Position numbers and translations under genes: made by a program. A model generated the notes under the pieces. It made no database searches. It was not told where the DNA came from and was given only the letters and a program-made list of their open reading frames with translations. From NCBI GenBank assembly GCA_009602725.1, contig WELB01000142.1, positions 190,952 through 216,453 on the forward strand: 25,502 bases of DNA, in the 5' to 3' direction. The DNA is from Spirogloea muscicola. Its lineage: Eukaryota; Streptophyta; Zygnematophyceae; Spirogloeales; Spirogloeaceae. Below, piece by piece: positions 1 through 10,700 of this stretch. Each line of letters begins with the position of its first letter. Position 1 is the first letter of the stretch.

Positions 1-63
1 AGCCGCCGCGCCGCCGCCACCGAGGCGGCCCCCTGACGCGCGCGGGTTCGCCGCCGCGCGCAG

Positions 64-2298
64 CGGGCGGCACGGGTTCGTGGTGGTGGTGGAGCGCGTG
101 GTGGCAGTGGGCAAGGGCGCGCTGCGCGAGGGCACCGGCTTCGTCGCCTTCCCCGTCAAGTACGCCGCGCTCGTCTTCCGGCCCTTCCGCTCCGAGGTCC
201 TCCAGGCCACCGTCCACAACGTCAACAAGGTCCGCTCCAACTCATAAACCCTAAACCCTACCCTAAACCTGAAACCCTTGAAACCTTTACAAGCGGTCCT
301 CGCCTTCTCCTGTCCCACGCACTCTGATGAGCCTTTGCCATGCAACCCACGTCGGTGCTGTCGACGCCAGGCGTAAGACGGTCTAGACCCAACAAGCTTG
401 GCTCTGACATTGGGGAAATGCTGAGAGTGAAGGACCTTTCTACCACAGTAATCTGCCTCAGCAGCTCCGAGCATCCTTCTCGCCCCAGTCGGGGCCAGCC
501 TTGCCGCCGGCCACCGTCGGTCCTGGCTACCAGCCGGAGCAGCAGTGTCCTTGCCCACCGCTTGCATCATGCTCTGGGGCTTAATGGTCGCCTCTGTCTA
601 ACAAGCGCATTCCAGACATCCCTAAGTCCAAAAGGGTTCACCGTTGGGACCGCCTGTCATAGCAACTGCCACCGCAGTAATGGCTGTCTCAGGCATCCTC
701 TTGCACCACCAGTGGGTCAGTCGTTGGTGATCAGCGGACGACCGACGTGCCGGCAAGGCCAGGACACTGCAGCAGTATGCAGGCATTCCATCTTCTCCAG
801 TCTCTCTCCAACAGTGCTGGACCCTCTCTGCTGCCGGCCACTGGCCACTGCTGGCCGCCATTGCACAGGGCTCGTTGAGCTCGTCTCCGCAGAATGTGCA
901 GTTCGCCACGCAGCATCAAAGCGGGCCCCCCCTAGGAGTTTGCAAGTGTGCCAGCTGCATGTCTAGCCCTCAGAGAAGCTTACCAGGCTCTGAGCAGAGA
1001 GGGCCTGAGTGGCAGAGGATGGCCGCGCTCTGCCGCGAGATCCTGCCTTGCCCTCAAGTCCGTCGCACCGAGCTAGTTACAGGCCTTGCCTGCTTGTGCA
1101 GTCAGAAGGCTGCCTTTGAGGCAGTTGCGGTGCGTAGTTGTGGTGCTGCTGTGGTGGTTGGCCCTCCCTGGTCGGTGCTCGGTGGAGACCTTGACTGTGT
1201 CCCCTTCCTCCAACTCAAACTGCTCAATTTCTGAGAAGAGGTCAAGGCCGTGCCGCAGTCAGATGAACGCACTCCAGCCACTCTCTTGTATACCAGCATT
1301 CTTATTCACTCGTACGTAAGCTCTTGTCTCACGCTGTCAATCCTTGTCAGATGGGCTTCTTCGCCGAGGCTGGCCCTGTCCAGATCTTTGTCTCCAACCA
1401 TGTAGGTCCTGCCACAGGCCTCCCATCATCCTCAAACCTGCGCTCCTAAACAGAAAACAGGCTGCTGCTATGTATGCAAGTCACTTAAGGGGCTGCGCAA
1501 CCAACTGCAAGGACACCTTTCCTTCTAGAATTGATCATTTGCAGATCCTCAATGCCTGCTTGCACATGTTAGTGGTGTAGCAGGCAGCTCAGCCTAGGGT
1601 ATGACCACTGCATGTTCTCCATTCAGAGCTTCCACTCGCATTTTTTCTTGTGCAGCTTATTCCTGATGACTACGAGTTCCAGACAGGCGACGAACCCCGG
1701 TATGCCAGCTTGGACGGCCAGGTACGACAGCTCGGGGCTCTCAGAGGTCTTTCGCTTTGCTGCCCTCCTTTTCAGCAACAATGCAGCTTGTCTGGGCAGG
1801 CCCAACCCGAACCTCTTCAGGATTGACTCAGGGCATGCCAGAGTCTATGTTTGTTGTAGGTGAAAATCCAGAAGAACAGCGAAGTGAGACTCAAAATCGT
1901 TGGCACGCGTGTGGATGCCACTGAGATAGTAAGTACACTCTGCAAATCTCTGGAATGCAAATTGCTGGTTGTGGTGCAAGGCGAAGTGTACTGGCTGATT
2001 GCCAATCATTCTATTGCTGCTTTGCAGGATCCAGTGTTATCAGCTTGTTGCTTGATGCAGAGTTGTCTAGTTAGAGCTGTGTGTATTCGTTCTCTGCCCT
2101 GCAACTCTGGTCCAGCTGCACAAACAAAACCGTGCAGGCAATTCAGTATGGCACTGTGGTCAGTCCTCATATAGCATCTTCGGTACCCCTGGCTCGCCCA
2201 CCTTGCAGTAATCACTTCTGTGTGGCATTCACTGCTTTGTTCTGCAGTTCTGCATTGGTACGATTAAGGACGACCACCTGGGGTTGACGGCTCCATAG
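64..2298 (+). CDS. RPB7: RNA polymerase II subunit RPB7, 5' end outside the window
   Basis: RPB7 pairs with RPB4 to form the stalk of nuclear RNA polymerase II, which works in initiation and binds emerging RNA. Five exons are visible: 64-229, 1351-1401, 1656-1721, 1860-1928 and 2248-2298 (TAG stop). They join in phase into 133 residues. Conserved blocks are GRHGFVV, EGTGFVAFPVKY, VFRPF, MGFFAEAGPVQIFVSNH, the S1/OB-fold stretch VKIQKNSEVRLKIVGTRVDATE and the end FCIGTIKDDHLGL. The family is about 172 residues, so roughly 39 N-terminal residues lie upstream. I start at 64 because CAG at 61-63 is a good 3' splice site and the frame upstream of it does not resemble RPB7. Donors are GTCCGC, GTAGGT, GTACGA and GTAAGT. 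The first visible intron is unusually long (1121 bases) and starts with telomere-like units. The Pol I, III and IV paralogues are less similar, so the Pol II assignment is firm. Confidence 0.95.
230..1350 (+). other. Long first visible intron of RPB7, no gene seen inside
   Basis: This 1121-base stretch runs from the GTCCGC donor to the TTGTCAG acceptor. Apart from the telomere-like units at its start I see no conserved protein, RNA gene or strong repeat. A 208-codon open frame at 340-966 has no recognisable domain and looks like chance. Confidence 0.8.
244..285 (+). repeat. Telomere-like repeat (degenerate CCCTAAA units)
   Basis: Just inside the first visible RPB7 intron there are two exact TAAACCC units followed by shorter or altered ones (TACCC, TAAACC, TGAAACCC, TTGAAACC). 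CCCTAAA is the complement of the TTTAGGG telomere repeat of plants and many green algae. In land plants a short AAACCCTA 'telo-box' near the start of housekeeping genes binds TRB or Pur-alpha type proteins. Whether this copy is a regulatory telo-box or a scar of telomeric DNA cannot be told from sequence. Confidence 0.75.
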
Positions 2299-2694
2299 CC
2301 CGCCACACACAGCATTAAGATTGTCAGCTACTAACTCCTGCTGCCACCTGTGCCATGCTAAAGCGACACGAGTGTACAAACCTTAGTGTTTGGCTGGCTG
2401 GGTCATATAAGCAGTTGGCAACCCCTAAATTTAAGGGCCAGCCGAGATGTGGGTGATGCTTCTATGCTCACATTTTTGCTCTCAAATCGAGAGAGCATCC
2501 GTCTTTGTGTAGTGTACAGCTCCTAAATTTATTTAACATTCGTGAGCCAGCCAAGTCTAGTGTCTCGGAAAAATAACTATTACCTGAATCGCGGAACATC
2601 AGGTGCTGCTTGGCATCTTGCAGTACATTTTAGAGCATAGGTAAGAAGCACAGCGCAAGCTCTGATGTGAGCTGTTATCAACGACATACATCCC
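2299..2694. other. Convergent intergenic stretch between RPB7 and RUS stops
   Basis: About 400 bases hold the 3' untranslated regions of two genes that run towards each other. Nothing coding is seen. A CCTAAATTTA motif occurs twice (near 2426 and 2522), each followed within about 25 bases by GCCAGCC; it may be a weak degenerate repeat. Confidence 0.7.
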
Positions 2695-5600
2695 TCATAC
2701 TTGAGGTGTGCATTTGACAAGTGGTGACCCTGGTGGGGGCCTGAAGACAACAATGGCAGGATTCCACTCCGCAAGTGCCAGCTGCTCGATGAAGCTGTCA
2801 AAATTGCTCTCCAGACCCTCCAAGGACTTTGCGAGCAGGGGTCTCCAGTCTGAATGGACGTGATTCGATGGTGTGGATGCTCCTTTAGCAACATATAGGT
2901 TGGCCTCGCCATCGAGTCGACTCCTTAACCATTCTGCTTGCCACATGCTGCGAAGCAGTGTCATGCCAGTTGCACCCTCCTGGCACACAACCCGGACAAG
3001 AGGTTAGTTTTTAGCAGTGTGGTCAAGCAGTTCATATGGGCCGCGGGCTTCGCCACCATTACTTCTTTGACCAACACCGTTGGCATTTGTATGACGGCCA
3101 ACTGACCCAATTGGCCTCCGACTGAAACTTGCCGATACATCCATTAGGTGTTCTCTCATTTGTACAGCGTGCATGTTGGAATTCGGAGATGGAGAGCGTG
3201 CGTAGCAGGGAAGAAGGTGGAAGGGGAATGTCCAAGTATGCAACACCTTGAGGGCCACTCTGGCCTCCCATCCATGGACAGCATGCTTGCAAACTTGCAG
3301 TAAGTACAACTCATCCTCGTACAATCGGAGCAAGTCCTTCAGATCCTGCCAGGATGCTGTGTTAGAGGTCAGTGATTGCATTGGACAAAGGAGTTCGTTG
3401 CAGTCACATCTGCACAGACAGTAGAGTAACACCAGCTTTGTACAGAAGCTATGACAGGCAATGAGCTTTGCTATCTCAAATTGCAGAATACATAGGCAGG
3501 CTACACAGGCGGACCAATATCATTTTCTATGTCAACTGAATGAAGCATCTAGTCTTCTGAAAGGATGCCAGTCATTTGGTCCGCATCATGCAAGATGAAG
3601 AGGTATGTGAAGGACGTCAGAAGTAATGTTACAGGAGAAAGAGACCTGATACTGATCTGACGAGTCCACCGCAACAAGATCTTGCAGAGAGCAGCCGAAC
3701 TGCATATGTGGTCTCACGAAGAACCTTGGCACAAGCAGATTCTCTGTGGCGTTGCATTCCCGCCATCCTGACATTGAGACGTGGAAATGTTGCACTTAAT
3801 CAAAGATAAACACCTTGTTGAAGTAGGAGACAGACATCTGATACATCAGCTATGTTGACATAAGATGCCATAATGAGAAACTGCAATATGCACTGGCATG
3901 AGCTTGCGATCTCATGTGGAGTGCAAAGTGAAGTCCGCCAACAAGTCAATGAGCCAAAATGAGCAAGTTCATAGGTTATTTGGAGTCCAGGTCCAGCAAT
4001 TCGAAGTTAAGAGGTCAGAGTGAGATTATGACATTGCAGGAGGGAAGCTATATTCCATGCAGAACACGTTTGTTGTGGTACCTGGCAACTTCTGACCTCC
4101 CACGTGGGCACGGACCAGGGCAGCTCCACGTTTGAAATTGATCTGCACCAGAAATTTGGCTGTACAACACTAAAAGAGAGCCTTGCATACTGTCGACAAG
4201 CACCCTGCTGAACTGGGAAGCAGTCAACAAGACGAGCAATACCTCCGCCACAACTTTCTGTGTTCGCACTTACACTTGGCAATTGTAGGCAATCAAGTGA
4301 CCGGAATCGGAGATAGAGATGTAGTAATCGTAAAGAGCCCCACGCAATCACAACGTTCGTGTACGATGAAGCGACCCCTGGCGTGTCCTGTATGTGCAAG
4401 GCAATCGAAAGTTGTTCAAAAACTTAAGCTGCAGCAACAGCAGTTCTGTGACGTACAGCACAAAAGATCTTCATTGTTGTGCTCTCTACCGAGAAAAACT
4501 TTGACTGACTAGGACTGGCGTCTTCGTAATCATGGTTCTTATGTCTGTATAAGAAGGACGCACAGAGTTGCACTTGCTTCCAAGGTCTACAAGAGCCTGC
4601 ATGATGTACCAGCAGGATGATGCCAACTGCAAGCCCAGCCAATTGTGCTGCAACTTCCCATACCTCTTCCTGCCAAAATAGGAGTCCTATCAAGAGCCTT
4701 CCTTGACAAGAATACCTCGTCAGCAGTGTGAACAAGCAAGACGCATGCCTTACAACAATATCAAAGGAATGGAAAGCAAACTGAGCCTTGGTTTTTGACA
4801 TACCTTGGCAGCAACATCCCCAACATTTGTAGTCCTGGCAAAGTGATTTTGAAGCACTCTCCAGCTGGGGTCCTTCAACCCCTTAGCAATAGCCTGATCA
4901 TTGGGGAAGACAAACCAGTGATTGAGTTGAGCTGCAAAACTTGTGTTGACAGCACAACAACGTCCATACGCAGATTGCATGAGGTTGCCAAACCTCATGC
5001 CAGTTGCTTACTTGGCACCAGGCAAGGCTTACCTTTGTCAGATTGCCAAGAGAGGCAAGAAGTAAGAAGCTGCCGGGCGCCAAGGGAGTGGCAAGCTCAA
5101 AGATGCTGCACATTCTCCAGTCTTTCTGTCAGCTGCACAGTGTATGCTATAACACAGTAGCTCTGAGTGCAAAGAGAGCTATACAAGCTCTTGTGCCATT
5201 CTTAACACTAGTGAAATCTTGCTTCGTGCATGCAAAGAAGAGTTAGTACCATGACCTTTACAAAGCGCAGCTCATTGCACACACCGTACATGGCAATTGG
5301 AGGCTAAAGGACCTGCCAGCAGAACCAATCAGGTCTGCATACATCCTCCACTGCTTAGGGTCCTCATCAAACACACTGCCAAATCTGCCTCCTGCATACC
5401 AACTTGATTGCCAGCCTCAGACATCTCTGCAAGTGACTACATCTCACTAAACACGGGATACCTGTCCAGCATACCTCGTCAACCCAATAATTGAATGACA
5501 GTTTGTTGTTGATGCACAATAGATGGCTTCAGAGACTTAATGCGATGTTGTCAACAGTCCAACTAGACTACTCCTGTGTTGAGTGTGAGAGTACATTGGC

Positions 5601-7159
5601 AAGGAGCGCAGTAATCACAATCACCGATGAAAAGTCGGCCGACTGCTCCAAGGCCGTCCTTCAGCACCCACCTGACAGACATAATCAGCTTGTCAGCACC
5701 ACAGGAAAATAGCGTACCAGGGCCAGTTGTGAAGTTCCTCACGCTTGGGTGGACGTCATGACCTTCTGGTCACAACAATTTCACCAAGACAGAACAGGTT
5801 TGGAACACAGCACTATTCCTTTGCTTACTTCACTTATAATTCACTAATGAGATCATGCATCACCCATACTCGTCAGCATCTTGATGCTCCCGCGCTGATG
5901 AGTACAGCTTGTAATTCATTGTGAATTAATGTAGCAGAATGTGGTGGAAGAATCTGGAGGAGGCATTTGCAGGCACTTGAAAAGGCAGGGGCCTCTGCTG
6001 TTGGATATACATCTCTTCACTCACTTCATGGCCGCCGTTGCAGCTGCGGCTTGAGTGCCTCCGGACCCAACACCAACAGCCTGCAGCACACAAAGGACGC
6101 AGGCCATTGTGCAGCTATGCAACCATGTCAGGCCCACATCCCAACTTGCCCATGCGCTTAATATAGGTTCATCATCAAGATTACACCACGTGCCTTAACA
6201 ACGCCTGCCGAACTCGTCAGGAGGACTGCAGGCACTGCAACCATACAGTCGAGCATGACGACGAAGGACGACTGCCAGCTTTGAACATGATGGAGCAGCA
6301 AAGCAGCAGCATAGGATAAAGAAGGGCAAGCTGTGGCGGAGACCTTAAGAAGAGAGGATGTGACGAGCGTGGAGCAGGCCCAGCCAGTAATGTGGGTGGG
6401 GAATTGCCACAGCATGTAGCGAAGGTAGTCTTCAGACACGGACCCTGCTCAGGAAGAAGCACTCTGTCTCAGCTCGCAGACAGGAGCTCGCAGCAATTGA
6501 CTGGCTGTCGACGATGAGTCTCTTGGCGCTGGCCTGGACGAGGCAGCCACGAGCATGACAGAAGCGAAAGCAAAGCAAAGCAAGCAGAGCCCTGCATGGC
6601 ACTGCAGCATGCTACGGACCTGGAAAGCCGGCCGGCAAGAAGAAGTCCCGTAGAAGCGCAGGGACCTCCACGACCGGCAGAAGGCTCGCCTTGCCAGCGG
6701 CGGCGCCGCTCGCACTGGACGAGGCGGTGGCGGCGCGGCTAACCTCCTCCGTCCTCACGCCGCTCTCGCCGTCCTGCCAGTACCTGGACTGCACGCAAAC
6801 GGCCTCCGCCTTTCAGTAGCCGCATGCAGAGCCCTTTCGCCACAGTACCTCTCAGTGCATTGCAAGTAGACGTGCCGGACGATGCCTGGCAACGGCGTCC
6901 GGAACGGCCGTGCATAATACAGCCGATGCGCCTCGTCAGATGATCACTCGCCTCCTGGCAGAGAGCTCGTCGAGACGCTCCTCCGCCAGCAGCGACGCCG
7001 CCGCGGACGCTGGCGCGTCGGCCCTCGGCGCCGCAGCGCCGCACGACACTGCGCCGTCATCGCAGCGCCGGGAGAGTCGCTGCCGCAGCCGCCGCCCCGA
7101 GCTGCCGCAGGGACCGGCGCCGCCGCCGCCGCCACCGCCGCCGCCACTGGCGCCGCCAT
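2695..7159 (-). CDS. RUS family protein (DUF647, root UVB sensitive), plastid-type
   Basis: Fourteen exons: 6977-7159, 6620-6788, 6344-6444, 6025-6080, 5625-5671, 5313-5391, 5033-5105, 4804-4893, 4610-4669, 4274-4387, 4082-4142, 3646-3767, 3247-3345 and 2695-2979. They join in phase into about 512 residues. Landmarks of the DUF647 core are FFLPAGFPGSVSEDYL (about 110-125), LWQFPTHITGW, AVGVGSGG, WVLKDGLGAVGRLFIGG (171-187), DEDPKQWRMYADLIGSAG, LASLGNLTKAIAKGL, QNHFARTTNVGDVAAK (about 251-266) and AAQLAGLAVGIIL. The C-terminal part (346-512) has the family's LLRLYEDELYLL, EGATGMTLLRSMWQAEWL and a final helix-rich segment. Arabidopsis RUS1 and RUS2 act in root UV-B sensing, auxin transport and vitamin B6 homeostasis; the biochemical activity is unknown. 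The sequence looks closer to plant plastid RUS proteins (RUS5-like by eye) than to animal RUSF1, but the paralogue needs a tree. The Ala/Arg/Ser-rich first 61 residues look like a plastid transit peptide. The first exon is the least certain part: the only frame with a well-placed ATG joins exon 2 in phase through a GTCTCG donor. Confidence 0.92.
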
Positions 7160-7166
7160 GGCCGCC
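7109..7166 (-). repeat. GCG/GCC trinucleotide tract coding poly-Ala in the RUS leader
   Basis: Near-perfect GCC/CCG triplets on the plus strand read as a run of alanines with a few Pro and Val on the minus strand, directly after the proposed ATG of the RUS gene (residues 2-20). Such tracts are common in algal transit peptides and are prone to length change. Confidence 0.8.
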
Positions 7167-7175
7167 ACAAGCTGT

Positions 7176-7213
7176 ACCTGTAAGCAATTTTGCAACCTGT
7201 AAGCAATATTGCA
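7176..7213. repeat. 19-base tandem duplication upstream of the RUS start
   Basis: Units 7176-7194 and 7195-7213 match at 18 of 19 positions. Read on the minus strand each copy contains TTGCTTACAG, which looks like a 3' splice site, so an intron in the 5' untranslated leader could end at either copy. This is the only visible hint of how the RUS leader is organised. Confidence 0.8.
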
Positions 7214-7253
7214 GCCGTGACGTCGCGTAAGGGTTCGGATGGTTCGATTATCT

Positions 7254-7313
7254 ATTGTCCATTCTTTTTTGGGCTGGCTTTGCCAGCCCCTCTTCTCTAT
7301 GGGCGAGCACTTT
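7254..7313 (+). repeat. GGGCTGG hairpin repeat, outlying copy A
   Basis: The copy carries a perfect 8-base stem GGGCTGGC/GCCAGCCC with a TTT loop (7271-7289), preceded by ATTGTCCATTC and followed by CTATGGGCGAGCAC. Bases 7254-7305 are identical to the reverse complement of 13693-13744. The match goes on after one mismatch, so the two copies separated recently or are kept alike by conversion. Confidence 0.9.
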
Positions 7314-7729
7314 TCTCTTGTTGTCTAGGGGTCAGGGCTCAGGCTCGCTATTGTACCCACTTGCTCTCAGCATGCCGCAGATTGCACCTTACTCAATCCT
7401 TTTCCTCCTCTCGTTTCCTGGTTAGAAGAATAGTCGCAGCTAGGCTTCATGTGAGCAAGCAACAGAAGTAACAGCGTTTGCTGCCTATGACAGCTCGAGG
7501 AAGTCAAACGACACCCTTTTCTCAGATGCCCATGAGCCGCATTCTCTGATGCCCATGAGTCCAGCACTATCACCATCCGATCAGCTCTGCTGATGAGCTG
7601 CGTGATCCTGAATGTCACGTTGCTAGTGGTCTTAGGTTGGTCAGGATTGCACTGATGAAGTAGCACTGATGAGGTGCATTGCCTTGAGCATACAGGTATC
7701 ACTGATCTCAGCACTGAAGCTACCATTAC

Positions 7730-10700
7730 CTACTTTCCTCTAGAGGAGATGAGCTTGTCAACGACCGATGGATCAGCTAGGGAGCTCACGTCGCCCTGCA
7801 AAAGACAGAAGGTGACAGAAGACACAGCATTTGAGATACCTTCAGTGGTTGCAGGTCGCGACAAGCTGAATAACCTCAAGGCATGTATGGCATAGCACGA
7901 ACACATGGCCAGTGGGCGGGCTTACCAGCTCATCCACCTTGTTGGTTGCGATTTTTCTGAGGATGCGGCGCATAATTTTCCCAGAACGTGTTTTTGGTAA
8001 CGCCGATGCCCAGTGAATGACATCTGGAGTAGCAAATGATCCAATCTGTGTTCCAAAACAAGTGTGAGTCAACGACTTAAAGGCTCCGATAAGGCTTCAA
8101 GTCAGCTCAGCTCACTTAGGACTACATCGCCAACAAAGTTAATGGTTGGTCATTCAAGTGGATGCGCGTAAAGAAGTAGTTGCTATTGCAAAAAGCTTAA
8201 AGGGGTGAAGAGTGTGCCCACCTCCTTGCGGACGATGTTCCGAAGGGCTTTCATTAGCTCATCACTCGGGTGCTGATCACTCATCAGAGTCACAAATGCG
8301 TACAGACCCTGGCCTTTGACCTGTCATAGAGATTTTGCAGGTCCAGCTTATCAGCCAATCTGACAGCAAGCTGATATTTCTGGCACAGCAAGTGCCAGAA
8401 ATATTTTAGCACTAGCATTCTGCAGTTGCCGTGCATATGAAGAGTTTTCTCTTCATATGCACGTATTTAAGTGCTATGCAATGATCCAAAGGCAATCTTT
8501 ACAGTAATCTTGTCTCGATCATTTAAGCTGTTGTGTCAACGTGTATGCTGATCTCAATTACCTCGTGATCGACGCCAACCACAGCAGACTCGGCACACGC
8601 TGGGTGTGAATTGAGAGCGGACTCCACCTCCTCGGTGCTGATTCGATGTCCACTGTGCTCACATTACAAGTCAAGCATTCCAGAAAGGTCCTCAAAGAAG
8701 AGTCTATAATGCGCAACGCATGTACAGGCTGACATTGAAAGGTTCCCAGACAAGACACAGGCAAGCTTCTTAGCTTCCACCTCATAGTCTGATTAATCTT
8801 CACTCATTAAGTATTATGGAAGCAGTTGCAGTGGCAAGCCAGCATAGAAGTGCAGTTGAGGAACTTGTGCTTACATCTGGACCTTCATTTATCATTGACG
8901 AGCTATGGCCATCACTATCTCAAGGCAAACATATTATCTTGGCAATGAGGGCAGTGCACAGAGACCTGACGTTAATCACGTCGTCCATTCTACCAGTGAT
9001 CCAAATGTACCCATCTTTGTCTCGCCTGCAGCCATCACCAGTGGTGTAATACCCCTTCCAGGTGGAAAAGTAAGCCTCCTCGTACCTGCAGCAACATGAA
9101 TGCAGGATATGAGTCAGTGACTTCCTTGACGTTATGTTTGTTTCTATTTCAAGCAGCTCAACAGAGTGGCACAACTGGACGGCTTGGAGTAGCATGCTGG
9201 TGCTTTCACCGTTCTTGGTTCTTGTACAACGTCCTCGCGATACCAGGCCAAGCTCCCTTAAGGCACAGAGAACCAGCACAGGCTCCTGTCTGCTCCTGAC
9301 CCTTCTGATCTAAAACAACAGGCTGCACCAGGATGATCGACAGACCAACGTGTCACCATGATATACATGAGAGAGAGTAGTATTGTATCTTCTGACAACA
9401 CTGCAACTGAACAATCTAACAAGCCCATCAGATTACAGATAGCTCCAAAGTCAATTATTAAATTTTATAGGATGTTGTTGCTGAGAACTATGAAGATGGA
9501 CCGGTAACATCATGTCAAGGTATGAACTTTGACTTTGTGTGATTAATATGACCTGCACGCCGAAAAAGGGTAGAGTGGCTGATCCTGGCTTGAGCGGCCA
9601 AGCACCAGGCAGCGGCGTCAGCATCGCCCCGCCTGTTTCTGTCTGCCACCAAGTGTCCACAATAGGGCACCGCCCTCCGCCGACTTTGTCGAAATACCAG
9701 TGCCAGGCCTTGGGGTTGATTGGCTCGCCCACAGTGCCAAGCACCCTCAAAGACTTCCGGGAATGTCTATTTACAAACTGAATGGCCGAGAGAGGGTTGC
9801 GTAGAGGTCAAGGTGCAACTACGGTGACTAGCTTTGCTTATATACATTGCAAGCAACAGCCAAGACAAGCATAACTTTGACGATGACATGATGGACTCTT
9901 GACACGGGCTGTATGCTTCATCAAGTGCATCGAGGCCCTGTTTCAGACTGAGTGGCCACCATTGCCAAACTTTCAGGATGATGACTAGACCTCAAACTCC
10001 ATAAGGTACTGCCCTGGGCAAGCACAGACACATACCTCATTCCCGCAAGCTTCAAGGGTACGGATAGCAGTAGGGGCTGTGTAAAAGGTCGTGACATTGT
10101 ATTTGTCTACGATCTCCCAACTTCGTCCTGCATCTGGCCATGTGGGCACCTGCATGAGATGTGGCCAAGGATCAGAGAAGCCCAACTCTACGGCAGAGAC
10201 TTCTGTGTGTTGTGTGCATCACACACTTGGAGAGTCCACAACATCTGGAGGACCCAGGTGCGCATCTTACTCCCTCAAATACAACAATTGTAGCACCGTT
10301 GAGCAGTGGTCCATAAGTCACGTACGTGTGGCCAGTGATCCAGCCACAATCAGCTGTGCACCTGCCTTGGTACAAGTGGCGTCATTAGCGTCATGTGAAA
10401 GGTGGACTATCACTAGACTGTACGAAGAGTACTCTAGCCAGCAGGCAGCCTCAAGAGCTGCACATGCATTACTACAGGCAATTCGCACTGATTTGCATGC
10501 CACACGAAGTTCTGCTCAATCTCGAGATCACGTACCAAAATACGTCGCCTGGATGGTACTCGAATACATATTTGAAAGTCGTTGAGGCATAGACCATGTA
10601 CCCACCCGTTGTGTGGACTACGCCCTGGAGAGACGAGGCAGCACAGACACAACAACACTGTGACAACCTCTATGAGACCTAGTGCTAGGTTGCATATAAC

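Larger units (their letters stand above)
7160..7729. other. Intergenic stretch between RUS start and ACS stop
   Basis: Both flanking genes are on the minus strand, so this holds the RUS promoter and leader and the ACS 3' untranslated region. It contains the 19-base tandem duplication, one complete GGGCTGG hairpin repeat (7254-7313), and in the ACS trailer several loose repeats: TGATGCCCATGAG twice (near 7527 and 7549) and GCACTGATGA-like units near 7650-7670. No protein or RNA gene is recognised. Confidence 0.75.

Noticed and set aside
340-966. Plus-strand open frame of 208 codons inside the RPB7 intron
   Set aside because: Lies fully within an intron fixed by conserved flanking exons and shows no family resemblance.
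7231-7252. GGTTCGATT, like a tRNA B box, next to hairpin copy A
   Set aside because: No A box at the right distance, no cloverleaf, and the other repeat copies lack it, so neither a tRNA nor a tRNA-derived SINE is supported.
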